IMG/VR virus record: IMGVR_UViG_3300043294_000133
Coordinates: 1 to 32,010 of that record
Reading direction: 5' to 3' (one strand)
Source of the DNA: a virus
DNA: 32,010 bases
In this document: piece after piece, positions 1-7,847 of the stretch
Layout of the letters: every line of letters begins with the position of its first letter
Numbering within the stretch: the first letter of the stretch is position 1
Program-made: the position numbers and the translations under genes
Notes under the pieces: generated by a model
Databases searched by the model: none
The model's input: the letters and a program-made list of their open reading frames with translations, nothing else
Told to the model about the DNA's origin: nothing

Positions 1-457
1 CGGTCGGTGCCGAGAAGACCGCGAGGGCGCCTGCCGTGCCGCTCCCCCCGATGCCCCCCCCGCCGCCCCCAGCTCCTGTGGCGAGGGGTCGGTTGTCCTG
101 CACGCTCTGAATTGCGCCACCTGAGGTCACGACGGCGGCCATCGGCGTCTTGGTCGCGCTGAAGCCGACGGTGTTGCTGGTGACGACGCCCGCGGTGTCG
201 CGCTCGACGTAGTTGGTCGCGTTGTCGGCTAGGGGAACGGTGCCGTCCGCGATGCGGCTGTAGGCGGCACCCGAGAAGATGGTGCCGCCCTTGTAACCGT
301 AGCTGAGGGCCTGGCTCCCCGGCTGGTTCCACGCCCACTGTTCCAGCGTGTAGGCGTCCAGCGTGCGGACGAGCGCGGTGAGATCAGCTCCCGGCGCCCC
401 TGGCAGGAGCGGGGCGACCAACCCTTTGGCGGTCTGGCGCACGAGGCCCAAGGGCAT
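1..457 (-). CDS. Tail-fibre-like structural protein, 3' end cut by window edge
   Basis: The ATG at 457 overlaps the stop of the preceding gene in a TGATG arrangement, and the frame stays open to base 1, giving about 152 residues without a stop. The N-terminal half contains LDAYTLEQWAWN and a segment around NATNYVERD and GVVTSNTVGF, a pattern I associate with phage tail-fibre or baseplate proteins. A glycine-rich stretch (TGAGGGGGG) follows and probably acts as a flexible linker to a missing C-terminal domain. It sits last in the tail block, as expected for a receptor-binding or fibre component. The family call is inference from pattern and position. Confidence 0.7.
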   Translation of the reverse strand, partial: MPLGLVRQTAKGLVAPLLPGAPGADLTALVRTLDAYTLEQWAWNQPGSQALSYGYKGGTIFSGAAYSRIADGTVPLADNATNYVERDTAGVVTSNTVGFSATKTPMAAVVTSGGAIQSVQDNRPLATGAGGGGGGIGGSGTAGALAVFSAPT

Positions 458-957
458 CAGGAACTCGGCGGCGTGGGGGGACTGGTCGGAATCGACTCGC
501 GCACCACCGTCATCTCCACGGCTTGCCCTTCGGCGATCAGGTCACCGGGCGTGTGCTGCCGGAGGACGACGCGCGTGCGGAACCACGTTCCTCGCGGCGC
601 GAAGCGGCCCACCTCCGCGCCCCCAACGATGAGCGGCACGCTGAGTCCGAAGTGGTAGGGAATGCTGTAGCGCGTTGCCGCAGCGGGAAACTCGATGACC
701 TGCGTCTCCAGCTCGGTATCGAAGGCCGTGCCGTTCGGCTGCTGGCCGGAGATGATGGGCGTGATCTCGACCGTGCCCCCGGCATCCCCGGTGATCGTGA
801 GGAAGAGGCCAGGGAAGATGGCCTCGCCGCCGATCCCAGGACCCGCAGGCACCGTCTCCAGTCGGGCGAGCACGGGCTTGCCGTCATCGTCCACGCCCTG
901 ATCGGCCAGCAGCAGGCGGGCACCGCCCGATTCGCCGAGAAAGAGGCCGGTCAACAT
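457..957 (-). CDS. Putative phage structural protein, 166 aa
   Basis: The ATG at 957 overlaps the end of the HNH gene by 7 bp. The protein is rich in Val, Gly, Thr and Ile in alternating patterns (FLTITGDAGGTVEITPII, GTWFRTRVVLRQ), indicating a beta-sandwich, and ends in a Pro/Ser tail. There are no Cys residues, signal peptide or membrane segments. It lies between the large nozzle-like protein and the fibre-like gene, so it is probably a minor tail or adaptor component. I do not recognise a specific family. Confidence 0.7.
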   Translation of the reverse strand: MLTGLFLGESGGARLLLADQGVDDDGKPVLARLETVPAGPGIGGEAIFPGLFLTITGDAGGTVEITPIISGQQPNGTAFDTELETQVIEFPAAATRYSIPYHFGLSVPLIVGGAEVGRFAPRGTWFRTRVVLRQHTPGDLIAEGQAVEMTVVRESIPTSPPTPPSS

Positions 958-1364
958 GGGCGCCTACGTGTGAATGTCCTGATCGCGTGACAGTTGGCAC
1001 AGACGAGGTCACACTTCTCAATCTCGGACAGGAGGCGGCTCATAGAAACCTGTCCCCGAGAGACCTGAGAAGATATCACGAACTCCTTTTTGCCCCGCAC
1101 ATGATCGTACTGCATTACGTAGGGTGGGTATTGAATCCCACAGTCGGCACAGGGCTTGCCCGTCTTGAGCGATGCCGCGAAGGCCCTCATCTTGTTCCTG
1201 TGGGCGATGGTTTTTGCCGTCTCATAACCAGGGTGCAGCTCACGGTGGTGCCGTACCGAAGCGCGATGGCAGATGCGACATAGACGCCTGCCGGTTTTCG
1301 TCAGTACGAGGTTTTTCCCAGAGTATGGGTGGCCGCGCGGACAGTGCGTTTTCTTCACGCGCAT
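951..1364 (-). CDS. Free-standing HNH endonuclease, 137 aa
   Basis: The N-terminus carries a Cys-rich zinc module (HCPRGHPYSGKN, then CRICHRA). The C-terminus has the HNH core: CADCG, a YDHVRG segment supplying the first catalytic His, and CDLVCANCHAIRTFTRRR with the closing CxxCH. This is the layout of small phage HNH nucleases that cut DNA in a metal-dependent way and often act as homing endonucleases. The gene overlaps the upstream structural gene by 10 bp and the downstream one by 7 bp. Its DNA is visibly more AT-rich than its neighbours, consistent with recent arrival. Domain call is secure; homing is inferred. Confidence 0.85.
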   Translation of the reverse strand: MRVKKTHCPRGHPYSGKNLVLTKTGRRLCRICHRASVRHHRELHPGYETAKTIAHRNKMRAFAASLKTGKPCADCGIQYPPYVMQYDHVRGKKEFVISSQVSRGQVSMSRLLSEIEKCDLVCANCHAIRTFTRRRPC

Positions 1365-3472
1365 GGGCTGTTATTGAAGAGCACGGCCGGCGGTGTCGGG
1401 TTGGCGACGGCCGGCGAGTAGTCATCCACGCCGAAGGCGGTTTGCACGATCCGAATCCGAGCATTGATCGTGTCGCCGTAGTTCACGGGATTCGGGATGG
1501 GGCCGCTGTTCACGGCCGCCACGGGCTGCGCCGTTTGCGGCTCGCTGGTCGTGCGGATGGCCTGATACCACGTCGGCCCCTGGGTGAAGTCCTGGAGGTC
1601 GATCTGCACGGGGTCGATGCTATCGTCCGTCGTCCAGTAGGCGTTGTACAGGCGCTCGCAGATGTCGAAGGAATCGAAGCTGAGCGTGGGGTTCGGCCCG
1701 GCCCAGACGGTGAGCGCGTTGGACGGGTTGCTCTCGACATCGCCCTTCTGGGTGACCGTGTAGACATTCGAGGTCTCGCCCGTCACGCCCACATCGTCGT
1801 AGGTCATCGTCCCCGCTGGCACCGTGGCGATGGCCACCGCGTTCCGATAGACGATGGAGTCCGTGACGAGGCTTCCGGTCCACGCGAGCGCGACCTGCTC
1901 GACCGTGGCGGACACCCGGCTCCATGTCGCGCTGGTCAGGACTGGGGGCAGGATCCACGTCTGCGCCGTGTTCGAGAGCGAGCCCGAGGGCCAACTGGCG
2001 GGGTCGGTGGCCGCGTAGTCGGCGCGGTAGTAGGGACCCCTGCGGTAGCGGATCTGGAGTTCGTAGTTGAGGCCAGGATCGACTTGGGCTTTGCCCGCCA
2101 AGATGGTCGTCAGGTGATCCGTCTGGCTCGCGCCTGAGGCCGCCATCTCGTCCACCAGCGTCCAGGTGTCGGCGGTCTTGGCGTGCAGCCAGAGTTCGAC
2201 AATCTCCCCGCCCGTGAGCGGATGCACCACGCCGTTGTCCCACGCGACGTAGATGCCAGTGTCGTCGATAACACTGAGTACCACATTCCCCGCCTCAGCA
2301 GTCGGCGGCGTGGTGGGCACCTCGCCCCCCTGGAACAGATTGCCGCCGCACTGGGCCGCGAACGGCAGCTCGCTGTAGCTCCACTTGATGGCATTCGGGT
2401 CCCAGAGACTCAGGACGTAGACGCGCTTCCCGAACACGAAGAGGATGCACCGCTGGCTCGGCAGATAGCAGGCGAAGCCGTCCTCCAAGGCGCCTTCGGC
2501 CGCGAGGTCGGCGGGGGCCGGAGCATTGAGGTCCAGCGGCCACGCGAGGTCCTCCGACGGCCCCCCGCTCGTGCGCCGCGGTCCCTCATCCGACTCCCAG
2601 AAGTAGACGACCCCGCCCAAGCTGTAGGCCAGGCGGCTGCTGGCGACGCCGCGCGACTCGATCTGGCGGATGCCGAAGCTTAGCTTGTCGTAGCCGAAGA
2701 TTTGGTGCAGCTCCTTGGGCTTCAGCACCATCAGGCAGGAGTTGTCCGGCGTGCCGGCCGGTTGGCAGGTCAGGACCGGCGAGCCCCCGGTGCCCGCCTC
2801 AAAGTAGTCGTCGGCATCCCAGAGGGTCGGGTCGTCGGGATGCGAGACGCGGACGACGTGCGCCTCGTCCGGATCCGTCTCCGTGCCGTAACCCCACCCC
2901 ACCATGTAGGTCAGGTAGGCGGCGACGCCGCGAAAGAGCAGCGGCCCCGTCGTGGCGGGATCGCCGTCCAGATCGAAGACCGGCGTGGTGAGGGACGGCA
3001 CCCCGTAGGGGTTGTAGTACTGGGTTGGCGCCCGGAAGCTGCGCACGGCCTCATCGTGCGCCACGAAAATCTTGCTGAACTGCTCCGCCGCGAGAATGCG
3101 CGGCGGACGGTGCGCCCCCGAGGAGACGACGAACGGATGTCCTGTCCCATCGTCCAGCGGACCGATGACCGACAGTCCGCTGCCGTCCCCAGACACCCGG
3201 AACAGGTAGACCTCGCCATCGCTACCGAAGCCGGCCACCAACCCGATCTGCTCGGCGAGCATCGCCTGCACCATCAGCACGTCGGTGATCGTGACACCGC
3301 CGCTCAGCACCAGACTGTTGACGCGCGTGTGCCCGTGCCGGACCTGCGCCTTGTCGCGGTAGAGGTAGACGTTCCGCAGGTCGCGCCCCGCCCGGCCCTC
3401 AACCGAGTGGACGCCTGTGGCGCGGTCCATGCCCGCGCCGTAGAGCAGAGGGACGACTTGACGCGGGGCCAT
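1355..3472 (-). CDS. Large tail nozzle/hub-like protein with C-terminal Fn3-like domain, 705 aa
   Basis: The ATG at 3472 shares one base with the upstream stop (TGATG); an ATG 15 bases further upstream is possible but lacks this coupling. Residues 1 to about 400 show repeated blade-like beta segments (VYLFRVSGDG, FSKIFVAHDE, CILFVFGKRVYVLSLWD) and a central GYDKLSFGIRQIESRG with GVVYFWESDEG. This resembles the propeller-type nozzle proteins of short-tailed phages (T7 gp12 or P22 gp10 type). The C-terminal third (VALAWTGSLVTDSIVYRN, TMTYDDVGVTGETSNVYTVT) looks like an immunoglobulin/Fn3 domain that may bind carbohydrate. Structural role is fairly sure; the exact homologue is inference. Confidence 0.7.
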   Translation of the reverse strand: MAPRQVVPLLYGAGMDRATGVHSVEGRAGRDLRNVYLYRDKAQVRHGHTRVNSLVLSGGVTITDVLMVQAMLAEQIGLVAGFGSDGEVYLFRVSGDGSGLSVIGPLDDGTGHPFVVSSGAHRPPRILAAEQFSKIFVAHDEAVRSFRAPTQYYNPYGVPSLTTPVFDLDGDPATTGPLLFRGVAAYLTYMVGWGYGTETDPDEAHVVRVSHPDDPTLWDADDYFEAGTGGSPVLTCQPAGTPDNSCLMVLKPKELHQIFGYDKLSFGIRQIESRGVASSRLAYSLGGVVYFWESDEGPRRTSGGPSEDLAWPLDLNAPAPADLAAEGALEDGFACYLPSQRCILFVFGKRVYVLSLWDPNAIKWSYSELPFAAQCGGNLFQGGEVPTTPPTAEAGNVVLSVIDDTGIYVAWDNGVVHPLTGGEIVELWLHAKTADTWTLVDEMAASGASQTDHLTTILAGKAQVDPGLNYELQIRYRRGPYYRADYAATDPASWPSGSLSNTAQTWILPPVLTSATWSRVSATVEQVALAWTGSLVTDSIVYRNAVAIATVPAGTMTYDDVGVTGETSNVYTVTQKGDVESNPSNALTVWAGPNPTLSFDSFDICERLYNAYWTTDDSIDPVQIDLQDFTQGPTWYQAIRTTSEPQTAQPVAAVNSGPIPNPVNYGDTINARIRIVQTAFGVDDYSPAVANPTPPAVLFNNSPCA

Positions 3473-4881
3473 CAGGCCGGACCCCACGAACCGCCGGGCT
3501 TACTCGGCGGCGCCCACCCGCCCGCAGGAGCGGCCGGCGCGTTCCAATCCCCAGCCCCTCCCGGCCCTGGGAACCACCTGGGTTCCGCGTCGGCCTCGAA
3601 GCCCTCAACGGCTTCCACGCCGCCGCCCGACTGCACCTCGAAGCCCTCAAGGTCCGAGCCCACGGTGGCCAGCGACTCCAAGCTGATCTCGTCCTCGCTG
3701 CCGCCTTCGAGGGTCGCGAGATTCTCGCTGACCGGCTGCTCGTCCCAGGCGGTGACGCCCAAGGACTCGATAGTCGCCCCCGGCCCATCGCCGGGGTTCA
3801 CGGCCACCACCGCGAGGGGCAGGGAGCCGAACGCCGTCATCTCGATGGCATCCGTGTAGTGGCTCATCAGGTGGCCGACGTACTGATGACTGCTGTCGTT
3901 CCACGGGGTCGCAGGGGTGGCGACGCCCACCAGCGAGGCGTTGGCCCCCGTCCCGGCGTCGGCCACGAACAGGTAGAGGCTCCCGCCGACTAGGGCCATC
4001 ACGAGGCGCCGTGAAGCTCCAGAGGCCCAGGAGATCGTGGTCAGGATTGCGCCCTCATCGGCGATCCACCCCGCCCCGTAGTTGTGCTGGCGCTGCCAGC
4101 CGAGCTGCACGGTGGTGGCGCTGGCGTACACCAGCCAGAACTGGATCAGCTCGAGATGCGCCCCGCTGCTGCCGTCACTGTTGCCCGGGACGGCCGTCGC
4201 CCGCGCGATCACGCCCGTGTAGATGCCGGTGCTGGCGCTTTTCCGCTTGATGTCCGCGTACACCTGCATGAGATCATTGAGGCCGCTCCAGATGCGACCG
4301 TAGTTGACGATCCCATCGTTGCCGCCCGATGTGAGCACATTGCCGTACAGCACGTTGGCGTAGGCGCCGCGGCCGTGCCAGCCGACGATGTTCCCGCTCG
4401 GCACCGGGTCGGGGGCCTCGTCCGGGGTGTGGTAGACGAGCTGCTGGTTGTCCGGGCCGTGGAACGTGTCGTGGATGACGTTGATGTTCGTCAGGCCGGA
4501 GACGACGATACTGAGGCCCACAAAGGTGAGCGTCCCCGATGGCGGCGCGCCGTTGGGGTCGATCGGCTCGAGGCGGAGCGAGAAGCCGCCCGCCACCTCG
4601 GGGTCCTGGCCGATCAGACCGTTGTACGGCCCCCAGCCTGTGGCCCAGCCCGTGTCCGCCGTCGGGTTGCTCGGGTCCAGGATAGTCTGGATGGCCCCGA
4701 CGTAGAACGTGGCCCGGAGATTCACGCCGTCCGTCAGCGTCATCGTTTCGAGGTGGTCATCGCTGTAGGCGGGGCCGTAGCCCGTGGCCCACAGGATGTA
4801 GCCGACATCCAGCGGCCCGTCGCCCGCCCCCATCGCAATGGGCGAGGCTCCCGGATTCCAGAAGGTCGTGCGCCCGCTCAT
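3472..4881 (-). CDS. Putative virion protein, possible lectin-like fold, 469 aa
   Basis: The start ATG at 4881 lies one base after the upstream TAG. The first ~370 residues are rich in Gly, Thr, Trp and Asn with alternating hydrophobics (GTLTFVGLSIVVSGLTN, RRLVMALVGGSLYLFVADAG), suggesting a beta jelly-roll or LamG-like domain. The last ~90 residues are low-complexity: acidic Leu/Glu repeats (ESLGV, NLATLEGG, SLESLATVGSDLEGFE), then a Pro/Gly/Trp tail, probably disordered or an assembly tether. Position between the nozzle-like and other structural genes supports a tail or decoration role. Family not recognised. Confidence 0.65.
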   Translation of the reverse strand: MSGRTTFWNPGASPIAMGAGDGPLDVGYILWATGYGPAYSDDHLETMTLTDGVNLRATFYVGAIQTILDPSNPTADTGWATGWGPYNGLIGQDPEVAGGFSLRLEPIDPNGAPPSGTLTFVGLSIVVSGLTNINVIHDTFHGPDNQQLVYHTPDEAPDPVPSGNIVGWHGRGAYANVLYGNVLTSGGNDGIVNYGRIWSGLNDLMQVYADIKRKSASTGIYTGVIARATAVPGNSDGSSGAHLELIQFWLVYASATTVQLGWQRQHNYGAGWIADEGAILTTISWASGASRRLVMALVGGSLYLFVADAGTGANASLVGVATPATPWNDSSHQYVGHLMSHYTDAIEMTAFGSLPLAVVAVNPGDGPGATIESLGVTAWDEQPVSENLATLEGGSEDEISLESLATVGSDLEGFEVQSGGGVEAVEGFEADAEPRWFPGPGGAGDWNAPAAPAGGWAPPSKPGGSWGPA

Positions 4882-4882
4882 C

Positions 4883-5623
4883 CTAGACGGTCTGCCCGGA
4901 GAGGATCGCCGTCACCCCCGCACTGTGCGCCGCCTCATTCGCGGCCAAGGTCTGCCGCACCCAGACCCCGATGGCGTGGCCCGCATCCAACGCCCCGCCG
5001 GGAACGGGTAGCGCATCGTTGAGGCCGACGAAGCTGATGCCCGAGGGCGCGGTCATGCGGTTGGCGACGCTGACCGTATCATCGACGGCCGCAGCGAGCC
5101 CGATCGCGTAATCCCCGGTCGCATCAGCGGCGAGCGTCACGGCGGCGGCGAAGAGCGAGAGCCCGCTGATCGTAGCGTTCTTGAAGAACAGCTTCTCGTA
5201 GCGCACCTGCTGCGTGAGGTCGGAGACGCTGCGCTGGAACAGGGCGGCGAAGCCCCGCTCGCCGGGCGGAATCGTGGTCACCGTACTCCCCGCGAGTCCC
5301 TGGCGCACGGTGATCGTCCCGATGGCGTCAGCGGCCATCAGCACGGAATGGATCCGCAGATAGGTGTGGACCGATGGCGTTTCGCTCACGCCATCCAAGG
5401 CGAGGGTTTCCGAGGCGATGCGCCCCGTCGTGTCCCGGCCCGTGATGACGACGTTGCCGGTGTCGCCCGCGTTGTCCGACTGGAAGGTGAGCACCGCCGC
5501 AGCGGTGAACTGCGTGAACAGCGTGCGGCTCTTCGGGGCGATGGCCCCGCCGCTGGTGCTCGTGTCATCGACCGGCTGGCTGGCGGCGTTGTAGCCGACC
5601 AGCTCGGATGCGAGAATGGACAC
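4883..5623 (-). CDS. Putative phage structural protein, 246 aa
   Basis: A GTG start at 5623 follows an excellent ribosome site, AAGGAGG, after the upstream stop. The N-terminus (ILASELVGYNAASQPVDD, TSTSGGAIAP) followed by beta-rich text (VLTFQSDNAGDTGNVVITG, RDTTGRIASETLALDG) matches a pattern I have seen in uncharacterised structural proteins of tailed phages. The C-terminal half is Ala/Val/Gly-rich. No catalytic motif, Cys or membrane segment is present. It may be a capsid decoration, tail tube or fibre-associated protein. Confidence 0.65.
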   Translation of the reverse strand: MSILASELVGYNAASQPVDDTSTSGGAIAPKSRTLFTQFTAAAVLTFQSDNAGDTGNVVITGRDTTGRIASETLALDGVSETPSVHTYLRIHSVLMAADAIGTITVRQGLAGSTVTTIPPGERGFAALFQRSVSDLTQQVRYEKLFFKNATISGLSLFAAAVTLAADATGDYAIGLAAAVDDTVSVANRMTAPSGISFVGLNDALPVPGGALDAGHAIGVWVRQTLAANEAAHSAGVTAILSGQTV

Positions 5624-5632
5624 ACCGCCTCC

Positions 5633-6340
5633 TTATTGGCCGGTCGCGACCTGGGTCCGACCGAATCGGCCGCGCTCGACCGCGCTGGTGAACGCGCCCA
5701 CCGTGGCGAGGAAGTTGACCATCGCCTCCTGCTCCTCGGCGTCCAAGGCCGCGAGCGCCACCTGGCGCACTTCCTTGGTGAGCGACGCCATCTTCCGCAG
5801 CGTGAAGCGCGCGAGGTCCACGACGAGCAGATCCTGGAACGGCTCGGGCAACTCGATGACGGTGTTCTTGTCGTCGTAGTTCGTGCGGAACGGCCGGCGC
5901 GCGTAGTAGACCAGAATCTCGGTGACACCCGTGAGATCCGAGCCGACCGGGGCGATGGTGCCGCCGCGAATCGTGACGCGCGGGGGCAGCGCCGCACTCT
6001 CCGCGTCGGTCACGGCCACGACGTTGATCTCCGTGCCGGCCGCGGGCGCCGTCCCGCTCGAGGCAGCGACCTCCACGCGGCTGATGCGTTCCATCGCCTC
6101 CACCGGCACGGTCGCCGTGGGGTCGCCCAGCGAGGCCAGACTGATCTTGCCGCCGCTGTCCAAGGTGCCGATCGCGGTGGCACCGAAGTACTCAGGGTTG
6201 GTGCGCGCCGCTGCGGCGAAGAGCTGCTGCTGGCGCACGCCGAGTCGGCGATAGAGCACCGAGCGGGTCTGCGGGTAGTCGTTGCCGAACTCCGCGCACC
6301 GCGCCAGCGCCTGAATGGTGAGATCCTCAACCGTGCTCAT
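5633..6340 (-). CDS. Neck/tail adaptor-like protein, paralogue of the next upstream gene, 235 aa
   Basis: It starts MSTVEDLTIQALARC, close to VSTVQDLVVAAYGY of the upstream neighbour. Both continue with helices and an ATVNP or ARTNPEYFGA segment, so they look like tandem duplicates. The middle is beta-rich (SRVEVAASSG, EINVVAVTD). The C-terminal third is helical, with ELPEPFQDLLVVDLARFTLRKMAS, as in head-tail connector adaptors. The stop TAA lies 10 bases before the next GTG start. Structural role is inferred from context and fold pattern. Confidence 0.65.
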   Translation of the reverse strand: MSTVEDLTIQALARCAEFGNDYPQTRSVLYRRLGVRQQQLFAAAARTNPEYFGATAIGTLDSGGKISLASLGDPTATVPVEAMERISRVEVAASSGTAPAAGTEINVVAVTDAESAALPPRVTIRGGTIAPVGSDLTGVTEILVYYARRPFRTNYDDKNTVIELPEPFQDLLVVDLARFTLRKMASLTKEVRQVALAALDAEEQEAMVNFLATVGAFTSAVERGRFGRTQVATGQ

Positions 6341-6343
6341 CGT

Positions 6344-7036
6344 CTAGCCTGGCGTGACAGGGGAAAGCACGGGACTGACGGTGCGCCGCACGGCGGCGAT
6401 GCGCCGCCGCTCGTCCGCGTCCGGGTGCATCAGGAAGTCGGTGAAGAGCTTCATCCACGCCTGCTCGTCGGCCTGAAGCGCCTGCATCTCGTCCGTGCGT
6501 CCGTCTTTCTGCGCGAGGTAGGCCGCGATCTGCACGATCAAGAGCGTGTCGTAGGTCTCTGGCCACTGGCTGTCCAGTGGGCTCGTGAAGCTCGTGGGAT
6601 CGGTCGGCACGCGACTGAAGAAGAAGCGCAGCGTACCGCCCGTCGGGTCCAAGGGGTTGCCGGCCGGGAAGTACTTCTGCCCCAGCGCGTAGATGCAGGG
6701 CTCGCCCTGCTCGGCCTGGCGGTCATCGTAGTTGACCTTGACGACCTTGGTGTGGTTCCCGGCTGAGTCGATGTGCTCCTGGCGGAAGACCGTGATCGCC
6801 GTTGCGGGTCGTGGCCATCCCGCCACTTCGCCATCGGGATCACTCGTGAAGTCCACGTCCTGGAAGCCCGCGAAGAAGACCGGGTTGACCGTGGCAGCGT
6901 AGGTGTAGAGCGCCCGCTGGAGTCGCGCGACGAGATGTGTCAACTCGCTCTGGAAGCCCGTCGTGACGAGAACGTCTGGAACATTTCGGGACGAGTACCC
7001 ATACGCCGCGACGACGAGGTCCTGGACCGTGCTCAC
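6344..7036 (-). CDS. Neck/tail adaptor-like protein, 230 aa
   Basis: I chose the GTG at 7036 because GGAGG lies four bases upstream and the codon shares a base with the preceding TAG. That start also gives VSTVQDLVVAAYGY, which aligns with the downstream paralogue. The protein has an early helical region (SELTHLVARLQRALYTYAATVNPVFFAGFQDVDF), a beta-rich middle and a helical C-terminus (YDTLLIVQIAAYLAQKDGRTDEMQAL) that matches the position of the conserved helix in its paralogue. Probable connector or tail-completion protein. The longer upstream frame extension runs antisense-like through the neighbour and is not supported. Confidence 0.65.
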   Translation of the reverse strand: MSTVQDLVVAAYGYSSRNVPDVLVTTGFQSELTHLVARLQRALYTYAATVNPVFFAGFQDVDFTSDPDGEVAGWPRPATAITVFRQEHIDSAGNHTKVVKVNYDDRQAEQGEPCIYALGQKYFPAGNPLDPTGGTLRFFFSRVPTDPTSFTSPLDSQWPETYDTLLIVQIAAYLAQKDGRTDEMQALQADEQAWMKLFTDFLMHPDADERRRIAAVRRTVSPVLSPVTPG

Positions 7037-7422
7037 TAGACCTCCTGGGCCGGCGCGAGTTCGCCGAGCATCTGTTCCGCCTCCGCGGTCGCGCGCTCCA
7101 GCGTGTAGCCCTCGAACTCCGACTCGCCTGCCTCTGCCCGAGCTTTCGCTTCGCGCAGCACGAAGGCCGCCAGCCGATCCCGCGTCTCCAGCGACACCCT
7201 CTCGGCCACCGCCTGCACCTGCTCCGCATCGCTCTTCGCGCGGGCGAAGCTCGTGGGGGCGCGCGCCCCACCCGTCTCCGGTGTGCCGTAGACGGAGAGG
7301 CGTTCGGCCGCAGCTCGTCGTCCCCGTTCCCCGATCCACAAGCCGATACCCAGCGTGCCCGCGACCGGCCCGAGCCAGGCGAACACCAGCAGCAGGATGA
7401 AGAGGCCGACGGGGATGGTCAT
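7036..7422 (-). CDS. Small membrane protein with one N-terminal helix, 128 aa
   Basis: The ATG at 7422 overlaps the upstream stop (ATGA). Residues about 3-29 (IPVGLFILLLVFAWLGPV, then AGTLGIGLWIG) form one long or two short membrane helices. A charged helical domain with coiled-coil character follows (AEQVQAVAERVSLETRD, LREAKARAEAGESEFEG). The predicted product is anchored in the inner membrane with a cytoplasmic tail. In phages such proteins near tail genes include holins, spanins and chaperones, but length and topology fit none clearly, and no lysin gene is adjacent. Confidence 0.65.
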   Translation of the reverse strand: MTIPVGLFILLLVFAWLGPVAGTLGIGLWIGERGRRAAAERLSVYGTPETGGARAPTSFARAKSDAEQVQAVAERVSLETRDRLAAFVLREAKARAEAGESEFEGYTLERATAEAEQMLGELAPAQEV

Positions 7423-7775
7423 GCGAGCTTCGGCCCGAGCCCTTCCTTGGCGTCTTCCAAGAAGGCGGGATCGACGGGCAGGGGCTTGGGATGATGGCTG
7501 ATCGTTGGACGCCGGAACAACCTCGTGAAGAACCGCTGCACCCGACGGTGCCACCGACGCGCGTCGTACTCCTCCAGCGCGGCCTTGATGAGCGGGGCGA
7601 CCATGCGGAGCGTCAGCGCCTCGCCGAAGGCCGCGACCTCCGCGCGCGTGGCCCCGACGTTGGGACGCTCGAGCCATTCCTGGACGGTGGGGTTGTGGTC
7701 GGGACGCACCAGCGCCGCGATCTCGCTCTTGGGCACCCAGAGCCGCCCGCGTCCGTTGTCCTGCGATGTGGCCAT
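7419..7775 (-). CDS. Hypothetical helical protein, 118 aa, first gene of the tail block
   Basis: The ATG at 7775 follows GGAGCGGC and is the first gene after a 72-base gap containing a promoter-like sequence. The N-terminal half (LWVPKSEIAALVRPDHNP, TVQEWLERPNVG) could form a helix-turn-helix-like fold. The middle is a basic helix (YDARRWHRRVQRFFTRLFRR). It is coupled to the membrane protein gene by a 4-base overlap. I do not recognise the family. Confidence 0.6.
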   Translation of the reverse strand: MATSQDNGRGRLWVPKSEIAALVRPDHNPTVQEWLERPNVGATRAEVAAFGEALTLRMVAPLIKAALEEYDARRWHRRVQRFFTRLFRRPTISHHPKPLPVDPAFLEDAKEGLGPKLA

Positions 7776-7809
7776 GCCGCTCCTCGGTCGGACCGCCGCG
7801 CCTCACGCT

Positions 7810-7838
7810 ACCCTATGCGGGAAACGGAGAGGGGGCAA
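7810..7838 (-). promoter_or_regulatory. Candidate promoter for the tail block
   Basis: In the 72-base gap between the glycosyltransferase stop (7848) and the start at 7775, the minus strand reads TTGCCC, a 17-base spacer, then TAGGGT. This matches 4 of 6 and 3 of 6 consensus sigma-70 positions with ideal spacing; TAGGGT-like -10 boxes are common in high-GC bacteria. It is one of few gaps in an otherwise overlapping gene chain. No transcription data; moderate to low confidence. Confidence 0.4.
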
Positions 7839-7847
7839 GTCACGCTG

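Noticed and set aside
5348-6766. Long plus-strand open frame over the adaptor-like genes
   Set aside because: Antisense to clear virion genes; composition is shadow-like, with no ribosome site or domain.
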